The notes under the pieces: generated by a model
What the model saw: only the letters and a program-made list of their open reading frames with translations
What the model was told of the DNA's origin: nothing
Database searches by the model: none
Position numbers and translations under genes: made by a program
From: Bacillota bacterium
Lineage (GTDB): Bacteria; Bacillota; Clostridia; DSM-8532
Length of the DNA: 64,000 nt
Direction of reading: 5' to 3'
Assembly (NCBI GenBank): GCA_022702935.2
Contig: JAKIML020000092.1
Coordinates: forward strand, 62,001-126,000
Shown: positions 52,715 through 62,585 of the stretch, one piece after another
How positions within the stretch are numbered: position 1 is the stretch's first letter
Layout: each line of letters starts with the position of its first letter

Positions 52715-53146
52715 GTGTTGACGGGTATCATACTTGCGTTGCTGGCAGGTTTATTAATGAGTGTCCAAGGGGTTTTCAATACAAGGGTCATGGATTCGTC
52801 CAGCATGTGGACCACAAATATCTGGGTGCATTTTTCCGCCCTCATCACCAGCCTGTTAATATGGTTTTTCACGGGCAGAGAGAGCTTATTGTCGGTGTTC
52901 CAGGTCAGTAATAAGCTCTACTTACTGGGTGGCATCATCGGTGCATTCATTACCTTCACCGTAATCAGAAGCATCTCGGATTTGGGCCCTGCCTATGCCA
53001 CCATGCTGATTCTGCTGGCGCAGCTCGTGGTTTCATGCTTAATCGAAAGCCTTGGTCTATTCGGCACAGAAAAGATGTGCTTTGAATGGACCAAGCTCAT
53101 TGGCGTAGCCCTGATGATTGCTGGAATTATCATCTTCAAAAAATAA
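52715..53146 (+). CDS. YdcZ/DUF606-like small DMT membrane protein
   Basis: A 143-residue integral membrane protein with five predicted helices beginning with LTGIILALLAGLLMSVQGVFNTRV. The VQGxxN start and the even spacing of helices are those of the YdcZ (DUF606) group of the drug/metabolite transporter superfamily. The substrate is unknown. The start is GTG at 52715, since GGAGGAG lies 7 to 8 bases upstream; a TTG directly after it is possible. The gene is divergent from the AraC/GyrI-type regulator. Confidence 0.8.
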   Translation: MLTGIILALLAGLLMSVQGVFNTRVMDSSSMWTTNIWVHFSALITSLLIWFFTGRESLLSVFQVSNKLYLLGGIIGAFITFTVIRSISDLGPAYATMLILLAQLVVSCLIESLGLFGTEKMCFEWTKLIGVALMIAGIIIFKK

Positions 53147-53195
53147 CAAAACCCCGCCATAGTTTTGCCTAAATAATCATGATGCCGTTAAAGCC

Positions 53196-54089
53196 TCATA
53201 TATCAGAGGTGACCTGATAGTCGAGAATGTCTATCAGCTTGCTTGAAGCCGCCGACAGGGGCATATCCTTGAGCCATGCAACACCCACATGGCGCGGCGG
53301 GATTCTTTCAATGGGCTTAATTTCATATAGTGCCCCTTTTTGGATATCCTCTTCAACAAAGTTTCGTAGGACACAGGCAATGCCAAAATCAAATTTCGCA
53401 AAATGCACTAAAAGGTCCATATTGCCTAATTCAAACGCCGGCGTGACATTTATAGAATGACTCAAAAGGTACTCATCTATATAGTGTCTGGAATTGCTGT
53501 TCTTCTCCAGCAACAGCATGGGGTTCTTAACAATTTCGCTGAGAGGCTGTAGCTGATAGGAAAGCTGTCTGAGCTTTTTCCCTGTTACAAAGCAATCCTG
53601 AACCTCCAATATGCTCTTGAAGCTGAGTTTGTCATCCTTGTAGGGCATGTTGATGATGCCAAGATCAATGCCGCCGCTTTTTAATAGATTGATAATTCCC
53701 GGTGTATTAGGACATGTCACATGGACCTTAATGCCCGGATAGAGGGTATTAAACAGCTTCAGGTAGGGCACCAGGTAATGCTTGCACAGCGTATCGCTGA
53801 CCCCCACACGAATCTCTCCGCTTTGAACATTTCTGACACTGTCAATCTTCTTCTCAGCAGTTTCAATAAAGTTAAAAGCCTGTTTCAGATACGTATAGAG
53901 AATCTGGCCCTCCTGGGTCAGCCTGACACCCTTGGGTGTCCGCAAAAACAAGGCGCATCCCAGCTCATCCTCAAGCTGCTTAATGGCTCTGCTCACGGCT
54001 GGCTGAGTAATATACAGAGACTCTGCAGCTTTCGAAATGTTTTCATATTGGGCCACATAATAAAAGGTCCTGTAGAACTCCAGATTCAT
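53196..54089 (-). CDS. LysR-family transcriptional regulator
   Basis: A 297-residue regulator. The N-terminal winged helix reads MNLEFYRTFYYVAQYENISKAAESLYITQPAVSRAI-type; the wing follows with ELGCALFLRTPKGVRLT. The substrate-binding domain spans 90 to 297. It is divergent from gapA across a 103-base gap, the classical LysR arrangement, so regulation of gapA is the simplest proposal, with a metabolite as effector. AAGGAG precedes the ATG. Confidence 0.93.
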   Translation of the reverse strand: MNLEFYRTFYYVAQYENISKAAESLYITQPAVSRAIKQLEDELGCALFLRTPKGVRLTQEGQILYTYLKQAFNFIETAEKKIDSVRNVQSGEIRVGVSDTLCKHYLVPYLKLFNTLYPGIKVHVTCPNTPGIINLLKSGGIDLGIINMPYKDDKLSFKSILEVQDCFVTGKKLRQLSYQLQPLSEIVKNPMLLLEKNSNSRHYIDEYLLSHSINVTPAFELGNMDLLVHFAKFDFGIACVLRNFVEEDIQKGALYEIKPIERIPPRHVGVAWLKDMPLSAASSKLIDILDYQVTSDI

Positions 54090-54130
54090 TGGTATAACTC
54101 CTTGTTATGGCTTATATTAGTTTTATGCAT

Positions 54131-54159
54131 TTTATTTATATTGTAGCACGTTTTATAAT
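54131..54159 (+). promoter_or_regulatory. Probable gapA promoter
   Basis: A perfect TATAAT at 54154 with a poor -35 (TTTATT, 17 bases away). It lies 34 bases before the gapA start, near the centre of the LysR-gapA gap. The weak -35 fits an activator-dependent promoter. Confidence 0.5.
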
Positions 54160-54180
54160 GAAGCTGTACAAAATATCTAG

Positions 54181-55212
<1,032 letters not shown>

Positions 55213-55228
55213 TTCTATCTTTACAAAT

Positions 55229-55274
55229 AAAAAGTGTGTGGTCCGGGGTTTGCACCTGAACCACACACTTTTTT
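55229..55274. terminator. Bidirectional terminator between gapA and ABC genes
   Basis: AAAGTGTGTGGT and ACCACACACTTT form a 12-base perfect stem flanked by A-runs on one side and TTTTTT on the other, serving both converging transcripts. Confidence 0.92.
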
Positions 55275-55288
55275 GATTTATAGAGGTA

Positions 55289-57196
55289 TTACTCCAGTTC
55301 AAAGGCACCCGTATAGAGCTGGTAGTACTGACCCTTCTTAGCCAGAAGCTCCTCATGATCGCCCCGCTCAATAATACGCCCCTTCTCCAGAACAATGATA
55401 ACATTGGCGTTCTTTACCGTTGAAAGGCGGTGGGCAATGACAAACACCGTTCTTCCCTCCATGAGCGCATCCATCCCCCGCTGAACAATGGCCTCAGTTC
55501 TGGTATCGATGGAGGAGGTTGCCTCATCCAGTATCATAACCGGAGGATCGGCCACTGCAGCTCTGGCAATAGAGATGAGCTGGCGCTGACCCTGGGACAG
55601 ATTGGCGCCGTTTTCGGTCAGCATGGTATGATAGCCCTCGGGCAGGCGTCGGATGAAATCGTCAGCCCCCACCAGGGTTGCCGCCCTGATACACTCCTCA
55701 TCGGTAGCATCCAGTTTTCCGTATCGGATGTTGTCCATGACAGTGCCGGTAAAGAGATTGGTTTCCTGTAAAACCATTCCTATGGCACGGCGGAGATCGG
55801 ACTTCCTTATCTTGTTGATATTGATCCCGTCATAGCGGATTTTACCGTCGGCAATGTCATAGAACCGGTTAAGCAGATTGGTGATGGTGGTCTTGCCCGC
55901 ACCCGTCGCTCCTACAAAGGCCACCTTCTGCCCCGGCTTGGCATAGAGGCTCACATCATGCAGTATTGTCTTCCCAGGCTCATAGGCAAAGTCCACGTCA
56001 AAGAGTCGCACATCGCCGGTGACCTTAGTATAGGTTACAGAGCCATCACTGCTATGGGGATGCTTCCAGGCCCAAATTCCCGTTCTTTCCTCGCATTCAA
56101 TCAGCTTTCCGTCCACCTCATGAACATTTACCAGGGTCACATAGCCTTCCTCCTGCTCAGGCTCCTCATCAATAAGGTTAAAGATACGCTGTGCACCTGC
56201 AATACCCATGACTACGGCATTGATCTGATGGGAGACCTGATTGATATTGCCCACAAACTGCTTGGTCATGTTCAGGAAGGGCACCACAATGCTGATGCCC
56301 ATGGCAAGCCCGGAAAGGCTCAGGTTGGGCGCATTGCTGATTAAAAGAATACCGCCGGTAATGGCAACGATAACATAAAGCACATTACCGATATTATTGA
56401 GAATGGGACCCAGAATATTGGCATAGCGATTGGCCTTTCTCGAATCCTCAAAGAGGGATTCGTTTATGCTGTCAAAAGCCTCTTTGCTCTCCTCTTCATG
56501 GCAAAAAACCTTAATGACCTTCTGGCCGTGCATCATTTCTTCAATAAAGCCCTCCATCTGGCCAAGGGCTTTCTGCTGTTTGATAAAGTATTTGGCAGAG
56601 CCGCCGCCCACTCTCTTGGTCACAAAGAGCATGGCCACAACCCCTAATACAACCACAATGGTCAGCCACAGACAGTAGTAAACCATGATGGAGAACACGG
56701 TAATGACCGTAATGCTGGACACCAGAAGCTGCGGAAAGCTTTGAGAAATCATTTGCCTTAAGGTGTCAATATCATTGGTGTAATGGCTCATGACATCCCC
56801 ATGATTGTGGGTATCCACATACTTTATGGGAAGGGTCTGCATCTTGTTGAACATCTTTACGCGTAATTTCTTCAAAGTGCCCTGGTTGATAATGGCCATC
56901 ATCTGGTTATAGGCAATGCCGCTGGCCAGGGACAGCACATAGAACACCGCCAGTATGCCCACAAAGGACAGGATCTTTCCGCCTACCCCATTCCAGTCGC
57001 CGGTTTTCCAGTTGGTTTCCACAAGAGCGATGATGTTTTGCATGAACACCGCTGGAATGGAGCTTATGGCCGCATTAAAGATGATGCAGGCTATGACCAC
57101 CGGGAACATGACCGGATAGAATTCAAGTATGGTCTTCAGCAGGCGAAGAATGAGGGATTTCTTGTTCTTTACTTCAACAGGCTTCATTGTCATCAC
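55289..57196 (-). CDS. ABC exporter half-transporter, catalytic subunit (BmrD-like)
   Basis: A 635-residue half-transporter: six N-terminal membrane helices (about 20 to 330), a linker with an extra stretch of about 45 residues (HEVDGKLIECEERTGIWAWKH), and an ATPase domain. Walker A is GATGAGKTT near 422, the signature is LSQGQRQ, Walker B is VMILDEATSSIDT with the catalytic Glu, and the H-loop His is in IAHRLS. It pairs with the next gene in a heterodimer; here the ATP site with Glu is intact. The start is uncertain: ATGs at 57196, 57193 and 57187 overlap the upstream gene by 10 to 23 bases. Exporters of this type move drugs, peptides or lipids. Confidence 0.93.
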   Translation of the reverse strand: MMTMKPVEVKNKKSLILRLLKTILEFYPVMFPVVIACIIFNAAISSIPAVFMQNIIALVETNWKTGDWNGVGGKILSFVGILAVFYVLSLASGIAYNQMMAIINQGTLKKLRVKMFNKMQTLPIKYVDTHNHGDVMSHYTNDIDTLRQMISQSFPQLLVSSITVITVFSIMVYYCLWLTIVVVLGVVAMLFVTKRVGGGSAKYFIKQQKALGQMEGFIEEMMHGQKVIKVFCHEEESKEAFDSINESLFEDSRKANRYANILGPILNNIGNVLYVIVAITGGILLISNAPNLSLSGLAMGISIVVPFLNMTKQFVGNINQVSHQINAVVMGIAGAQRIFNLIDEEPEQEEGYVTLVNVHEVDGKLIECEERTGIWAWKHPHSSDGSVTYTKVTGDVRLFDVDFAYEPGKTILHDVSLYAKPGQKVAFVGATGAGKTTITNLLNRFYDIADGKIRYDGININKIRKSDLRRAIGMVLQETNLFTGTVMDNIRYGKLDATDEECIRAATLVGADDFIRRLPEGYHTMLTENGANLSQGQRQLISIARAAVADPPVMILDEATSSIDTRTEAIVQRGMDALMEGRTVFVIAHRLSTVKNANVIIVLEKGRIIERGDHEELLAKKGQYYQLYTGAFELE

Positions 57197-58898
57197 CTGC
57201 CTTATTCTGTGAAATGTAGATTTCGCGATAGATGGCGTTTTCAGCCAATAACTGCTTGTGGGTACCTATACCGTTAATGGTTCCCTTGTCCATGACAATG
57301 ATCCTATCTGCATCCTGAACCGAGGCCGTTCTTTGGGCAATAATGATCTTGGTGGTCTCAGGGATATATTCCCGCATGGCCTTACGAATCCTGGCGTCGG
57401 TCTTGGTATCCACCGCACTGGTGGAGTCGTCCAGTATCAGGATTTTAGGCTTCTTAAGCAAAGCTCTGGCAATGCAAAGCCTTTGTTTCTGACCGCCCGA
57501 CAGATTGGCGCCGCCCTGCTCCACATAGGCATCGTAGCCTTGGGGAAGCTGATTGATGAACTCATCGGCGCAGGCCATCCTGCAGGCCTTGGCCATTTCC
57601 TCATCGGTAGCATCCTTCTTGCCCCAACGGAGGTTTTCCTTAATGGTACCCGAGAACAGAATGCTCTTCTGCAGCACCACGGCCACCTGGTTGCGCAGGC
57701 TATCCAAATCATAGCGCCTTACATCCAGCCCCCCAACCTTGACAACACCCTGTGTGGCATCATACAGGCGCGGAATAAGCTGAATTAAGGACGATTTGGA
57801 GGAGCCGGTTCCACCGATAATCCCAATGGTCTCGCCCGATTTGATCTCCAGATTGATATTGGACAGGGCCATTCTCTCCGCTTTTTCGGAATATTTGAAG
57901 CTTACATTCTCAAAGGAAATGGAGCCGTCCCTGACCTCATAGACGGGGTTCTCAGGATTGGTCAAGGTGCTCTTCTCACTGATGACCTCCACAATACGCT
58001 TGGCAGATTCGCCCGCCAGAGTCATCATCACAAAAACCATGGAAAGCATCATAAGGCTCATGAGAATCATAAAGCTATAGGTCAATATGGCCGAGAACTG
58101 TCCGATATCAAAGGCCAGGCCCTTGGTGGTGATAATGGTATAGGAGCCGAAGGACAGCACAAAAATCATGACCACATACATGCAGAACTGCATCAGCGGG
58201 CCATTAAAAGCCAGGATGCGTTCAGCCTTGGTAAAGTCGGCACAGACATCTTCAGCCGCAGCCTCAAACTTTTTCTGTTCATAATCCTCCCTTACAAAGG
58301 ATTTGACTACACGCATCCCCTTAATGTTCTCCTGGATGGATTTATTTAAGGCATCATACTTGGTAAAGACCTTTCTGAACAGCGGAAAGGTTTTTTTAAT
58401 CACCAAGATGAGGCCTCCACCCAGAACGGGGACCACCAATAAGAAGATCCACGCCATGCGTCCGCCCATGATAAAGGCCATGGAAAAGGCAAAGATCAGC
58501 ATCAGTGGCGACCGTACAGCCACTCTGATCAGCATCATATACGCGTTCTGCACATTGGTGACATCGGTGGTCATTCGGGTTATCAAGGAGGAGGTCATAA
58601 ACTTGTCAATGTTCTCAAAGGAGAAGTTCTGAACACTGTAGAACATATCCTTTCTTAAGTTCTTGGCAAAGCCGCAGGCCGCTCTGGCACTGGTTGAGCC
58701 TGCCACCGCTCCGAAGAGCAGGGACAGAAAGGCCAGAATGATGAGAATGCCCCCATATTTCAAAATGGTATTCAGATTACTCCCGGCCTTGATTTCATTA
58801 ACCAGATTGGCGGTGATAAAGGGAATGATACATTCAATTATGACCTCAAGGCTTATGAGTATGGGGGTTATGATGGAGAGGGTTTTGTATTCACGCAC
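57174..58898 (-). CDS. ABC exporter half-transporter, degenerate-site subunit (BmrC-like)
   Basis: A 574-residue partner subunit. Six helices precede an ATPase domain with Walker A GGTGSSKSS (the sixth position is Ser, not Gly), signature LSGGQKQR, and Walker B LILDDSTSAVD where the catalytic Glu is Asp. This is the usual non-hydrolysing site of a heterodimeric exporter. The first usable start is GTG 58898, but the frame continues upstream for ten more codons (ending IIKRLAQSV) that match the usual start of homologues, with no canonical start codon there. An ATG at 58929 is out of frame. So the start is odd, either a rare codon or a frameshift. Confidence 0.9.
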   Translation of the reverse strand: MREYKTLSIITPILISLEVIIECIIPFITANLVNEIKAGSNLNTILKYGGILIILAFLSLLFGAVAGSTSARAACGFAKNLRKDMFYSVQNFSFENIDKFMTSSLITRMTTDVTNVQNAYMMLIRVAVRSPLMLIFAFSMAFIMGGRMAWIFLLVVPVLGGGLILVIKKTFPLFRKVFTKYDALNKSIQENIKGMRVVKSFVREDYEQKKFEAAAEDVCADFTKAERILAFNGPLMQFCMYVVMIFVLSFGSYTIITTKGLAFDIGQFSAILTYSFMILMSLMMLSMVFVMMTLAGESAKRIVEVISEKSTLTNPENPVYEVRDGSISFENVSFKYSEKAERMALSNINLEIKSGETIGIIGGTGSSKSSLIQLIPRLYDATQGVVKVGGLDVRRYDLDSLRNQVAVVLQKSILFSGTIKENLRWGKKDATDEEMAKACRMACADEFINQLPQGYDAYVEQGGANLSGGQKQRLCIARALLKKPKILILDDSTSAVDTKTDARIRKAMREYIPETTKIIIAQRTASVQDADRIIVMDKGTINGIGTHKQLLAENAIYREIYISQNKAGDDNEAC

Positions 58899-59301
58899 AC
58901 TTTGTGCCAGTCGTTTTATGATAGTTCATCAGTCCTTTCCTCAATCCATTATTGCTTTTCCAAGACTGGATATAAAGCAACAAAAAATTTTTCGTTGCAA
59001 AAAATTCCCCTTTAATAAGTCCTGTGTGATGAAATATAGTCATTATACGGCTTTGAACCCTACGGGAAAAGACAATCATATTATGATAGCAAAAATCCGT
59101 GAAAATGTCTAATTGATTTTCTTTAAACCATCTTTTTAACGGATTTTTTTTGTTGTATAATCGGCTTGGAGCATCTTGGCGCAGCTTGGAATTCCAGTAC
59201 CGCTCTATCAAATTCTTACCTTATAATAACGTGATCCTTCTTAAGTATTATCCCATTGTTTTTAATTTCATCATTAATATAAAAAGGAGAACAGCAGTAC
59301 T
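58899..59301. other. Divergent intergenic region with likely GH43 promoter
   Basis: About 400 AT-rich bases without a gene. Minus side: the ABC exporter leader, with the shadow ATG at 58929. Plus side: a TATAAT at 59156 (poor -35, TTTTTA) could start the GH43 transcript about 140 bases before the ATG. I see no clear terminator or operator and no catabolite-control box. Confidence 0.45.
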
Positions 59302-60717
59302 ATGAAAAAGCAAGGTTTAAATCCCTACCTTCCCTCCTGGGAATATATCCCTGACGGAGAGCCCTATGTTTTTAACGGCAGAGTTTACGTCTACGGTTCC
59401 CATGATCGCTTTAACGGCTATGTGTACTGTCTGAACGATTATGTCTGCTGGTCTGCGCCCGTGGACAACCTGTGTGATTGGCGCTATGAAGGCGTCATTT
59501 ACAGGAAAACCGACGACCCCATGAATCCCGACGGCCGTATGTGCCTCTATGCGCCTGACGTAACCGTTGGACCTGACGGAAGGTATTACCTGTATTATGT
59601 ACTCGACAAGCTGCCCATTGTTTCGGTGGCGGTTTGCGACACACCTGCCGGGAAATTTGAATTCTATGGCTATGTCCATGATGTCAACGGCAGACGTCTG
59701 GGTGAACGTGAAGGCGACGAGCCCCAGTTTGACCCCGGTGTGCTGACCGAAGGCGACAGAACCTACCTGTATACCGGCTTTTGCCCCAGAGGCGACAAGT
59801 CCAGATCAGGCCCCATGGTCACCGTACTCGGCCCCGATATGCTCACCATTGTTGAGGAGCCGGTGTTCATTGCTCCCAGTGAGCCCTATAGCAAAGGCAG
59901 CGGTTATGAAGGCCATGAATTCTTCGAGGCTCCCTCCATACGCAAGCGCGGGGATACCTACTATTTCATCTATTCCTCCGTCGTCTTTCACGAGTTATGC
60001 TACGCCACCAGCAAGCATCCCACAAAGGGCTTTAAGTACGGCGGTGTCATTGTGAGCAATGCGGATCTCCATATTGATACCTACAAACCCGCACAAAAGC
60101 CCATGTTCTATGGCGGCAACAACCACGGAAGCATTGTGGAGATTAATGATCAATGGTATATCTTCTATCACAGACATACCAACGGTACCAACTTCAGCCG
60201 CCAGGGCTGCGCCGAACCCATTTACTTCAAAGAGGACGGCTCCATCCCACAAGTGGAAATGACATCCTGCGGCTTAAACGGCGGTCCCCTGACTGGAAAG
60301 GGTGAATACCCCACTTATCTGGCCTGTAACCTCTTCTGCAAGGAGGAATCCCTTTATACCGACTGGACCTGCTCCTGGATGAACAACCAATTCCCCAAAA
60401 TCACTCAGGACGGACGGGACGGCGACGAGGAGATAGGTTTTATCGCCAATATGAAGGATTCGGCCACCGCTGGCTTTAAGTATTTTGACTGCAAGGGCAT
60501 AACCAAGGTCAAAATCAAGGTCCGCGGCTACTGCAAGGGCCACTTTGAGGTGAAAACCGCATGGGACGGTGACGTGTTAGGAACCATTCCCGTAGATTTC
60601 ACCAATATATGGACTGAATACTCGGCCGATATTTCCATTCCCGACAGCGTACAGTCCCTTTACTTTACATACAGGGGCAGCGGCAGTGCAAGCTTTGGCT
60701 CATTTACACTGGAATAG
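59302..60717 (+). CDS. GH43-family glycoside hydrolase with C-terminal CBM-like domain
   Basis: A 471-residue cytosolic enzyme (no signal peptide). The five-bladed propeller begins with the PDGEPYVFNGRVYVYGSHD block. The pKa-setting Asp is in LYAPDVTVGPDG near 92 and the general acid Glu in HEFFEAPSIRKR near 212. From about 345 a jelly-roll-like domain (GFKYFDCKGITKVKIKVRGYCKGHFEVK) resembles CBM6/GH43 accessory domains. It should trim arabinose or xylose from short arabinoxylan oligosaccharides. The Shine-Dalgarno AGGAG is rather far (11 bases). It converges with the small Cys-rich gene. Confidence 0.9.
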   Translation: MKKQGLNPYLPSWEYIPDGEPYVFNGRVYVYGSHDRFNGYVYCLNDYVCWSAPVDNLCDWRYEGVIYRKTDDPMNPDGRMCLYAPDVTVGPDGRYYLYYVLDKLPIVSVAVCDTPAGKFEFYGYVHDVNGRRLGEREGDEPQFDPGVLTEGDRTYLYTGFCPRGDKSRSGPMVTVLGPDMLTIVEEPVFIAPSEPYSKGSGYEGHEFFEAPSIRKRGDTYYFIYSSVVFHELCYATSKHPTKGFKYGGVIVSNADLHIDTYKPAQKPMFYGGNNHGSIVEINDQWYIFYHRHTNGTNFSRQGCAEPIYFKEDGSIPQVEMTSCGLNGGPLTGKGEYPTYLACNLFCKEESLYTDWTCSWMNNQFPKITQDGRDGDEEIGFIANMKDSATAGFKYFDCKGITKVKIKVRGYCKGHFEVKTAWDGDVLGTIPVDFTNIWTEYSADISIPDSVQSLYFTYRGSGSASFGSFTLE

Positions 60718-60725
60718 TAAATGGC

Positions 60726-60977
60726 TTACCATTTAGGCACAACGGCAGGGCAGCGAGAAATCTTCTTCGCTGCCCTTGCTATTGCAAAACACCCGCACAC
60801 TCTGCATATGCCGTTCATGAGGCATTCGCATTTGTCACATTGGGTAAGCCGGTTCTGCAAGGTCTGGGAATCCACCTTCAGTTCCCCGGGAAGACTGTCC
60901 AGATAATCCTGGACAGTCTTTTCATATTCAGTTACAGAAATGCCTTCCAGTAGACACCTTTTGCAGACGGGCACCAT
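60726..60977 (-). CDS. Small Cys-rich protein (DUF6171-like)
   Basis: An 83-residue soluble protein. A N-terminal CKRCLL, then CDKCECLMNGICRVCGCF with six Cys in 20 residues near 50, then ISRCP. This is the pattern of a small zinc-binding protein found in Clostridia; I match it loosely to DUF6171. Function unknown. The ATG lies 2 bases after the GH51 stop, with GGTGGAG inside that gene's end as ribosome binding site, so it is translationally coupled to the arabinofuranosidase. Confidence 0.8.
   Translation of the reverse strand: MVPVCKRCLLEGISVTEYEKTVQDYLDSLPGELKVDSQTLQNRLTQCDKCECLMNGICRVCGCFAIARAAKKISRCPAVVPKW
60748..60775 (+). terminator. Hairpin after GH43, inside the converging gene
   Basis: GGGCAGCGA and TCGCTGCCC form a perfect 9-base stem with a 10-base loop, 30 bases after the GH43 stop; the tail TTGCTATT is T-rich but short. 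It lies in the coding end of the small Cys-rich gene. A second small stem, TAAATGG / CCATTTA, is at 60719-60736. Confidence 0.45.
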
Positions 60978-60979
60978 AT

Positions 60980-62455
60980 TTACTCCACCGTCAGAGCCAT
61001 CACGCTGCAGGCAGGAACGGTAAACTCCAGGCCATCCTCCAGCAACTTGTAATTCTTAAATTCGACGGGCTTAACCTTTTCCGGATTGTCAAAGGTGTTA
61101 TAGGCATTCATTTCCCCGGTAAGCACTCTGCCCGTTACTGACTTAATGGCTTTACCTGCAATCTCAGCGCGAATGGTACGGCTTTCAGACAGGGACAGAT
61201 TACAGATGGTGATATGGATCCGTCCATCCTTGTCCATGGATACCGATTCATGGAGACAGGGCACAGCTTCCTCTTCAATACCTACCAGATCGGTAGTCAG
61301 TGAGCTTTCAAGAAGCTCTGCATCCTGATGCTCCTTATAGAGATCGAATACATGATAGGTGGGCGTCAGAATCATGTTGGTACCCTCGGTCAGAATAACT
61401 GCCTGGAGCACGTTGACAGTCTGGGCGATATTGGCCATGACCACACGTTCACTGTGCTTATTGAAGATATTCAAATTGATGCCGGCCACCAAGGCATCCC
61501 GCATGGTGTTCTGCTGATACAGGAAACCGGGATTGGTGCCTGGCTCCACATCATACCAGGTACCCCATTCATCCACAATCAGCCCGACCTTTTTATCAGG
61601 ATCGTATTTGTCCATGACCCAGGAATGGCGGGTAACCAGCTCATCCATGTAAAGTGTCTTCCTTAATGTTCTGTACCAGTCTTTTTCATTAAACTCGGTA
61701 GCACTGCCCTTATGCTCCCAGGAATCATTGGGAAGGGTGTAATGATGCAGCGCCAGGGCATCCATAAACTTGCCGGCCAACTTCATGAGCACTTCGGTCC
61801 AGTTATAATCATCACCGGCAGGTCCGCAGGCCACCTTATAGATTTTATTGTTCCCATAGTTTCTTACATAGGTCTGATAGCGGCGATAGAGATCGGCATA
61901 GTATTCGGGACGCATGTTGCCGCCGCAGCCCCAGCTCTCATTACCGATACCGAAATACTTCAGATGCCAGGGTTCTTCCCTGCCGTTTTGCTTGCGCAGC
62001 TCGGCCATGGGTGAAACCCCGTCAAAGGTCATGTACTCCACCCAGCTTTGCATTTCTTCCACGGTACCGCTGCCAAGATTACCTGTGATATAGGGCTCGC
62101 ACTCGAGTTGACGGCAAAGCTCCATGAATTCATGGGTACCGAAGCTGTTATCCTCCACAACTCCGCCCCAGTGGGTATTAATCATTCTTTTACGGGTTTC
62201 CTTGGGGCCAATGCCATCCCGCCAATGATACTCATCGGCAAAGCAGCCGCCCGGCCATCTCAGAACAGGCACTTTAATGCGCTTCAGGGCCTCAACCACA
62301 TCATTTCTGATGCCGTTGGTGTTGGGTATGGGGGAATTCTCACCCACGTAGATGCCTTCATAAATACATCTTCCTAAATGCTCTGAAAAGTGACCGTAGA
62401 TTTCCTTATTAATTTTGCTCTTTTTGCGATTCGCATTGATATGCAGTCTTTCCAT
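60980..62455 (-). CDS. GH51 alpha-L-arabinofuranosidase, intracellular
   Basis: A 491-residue enzyme without signal peptide. Typical N-terminus ([21 protein letters not shown]). The acid/base Glu is in [15 protein letters not shown] near 173 and the nucleophile Glu in [12 protein letters not shown] near 293, both as in clan GH-A. It removes arabinofuranosyl side groups from imported arabinoxylan or arabinan oligosaccharides. AAGGAGAAGG precedes the ATG. It lies 130 bases after the GH39 gene and runs into the small Cys-rich gene; the three likely form one transcript. I see no regulator or transporter nearby. Confidence 0.95.
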   Translation of the reverse strand: MERLHINANRKKSKINKEIYGHFSEHLGRCIYEGIYVGENSPIPNTNGIRNDVVEALKRIKVPVLRWPGGCFADEYHWRDGIGPKETRKRMINTHWGGVVEDNSFGTHEFMELCRQLECEPYITGNLGSGTVEEMQSWVEYMTFDGVSPMAELRKQNGREEPWHLKYFGIGNESWGCGGNMRPEYYADLYRRYQTYVRNYGNNKIYKVACGPAGDDYNWTEVLMKLAGKFMDALALHHYTLPNDSWEHKGSATEFNEKDWYRTLRKTLYMDELVTRHSWVMDKYDPDKKVGLIVDEWGTWYDVEPGTNPGFLYQQNTMRDALVAGINLNIFNKHSERVVMANIAQTVNVLQAVILTEGTNMILTPTYHVFDLYKEHQDAELLESSLTTDLVGIEEEAVPCLHESVSMDKDGRIHITICNLSLSESRTIRAEIAGKAIKSVTGRVLTGEMNAYNTFDNPEKVKPVEFKNYKLLEDGLEFTVPACSVMALTVE

Positions 62456-62585
62456 ATTCCCTTCTCCTTCGACTCAAACTGAATGATCCCTCTGTGATAC
62501 GCAGTAAGCAATGACCTTAAGAAAAATCTATTAATTTACTTTATATTCTATCATCAATTACCTTAAACTTCCATGGATATTAACT

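Noticed and set aside
58891-58929. Twelve-codon leader peptide from ATG 58929 before the ABC exporter
   Set aside because: No attenuator hairpin or residue run accompanies it; it more likely reflects the start-codon problem of the downstream gene.
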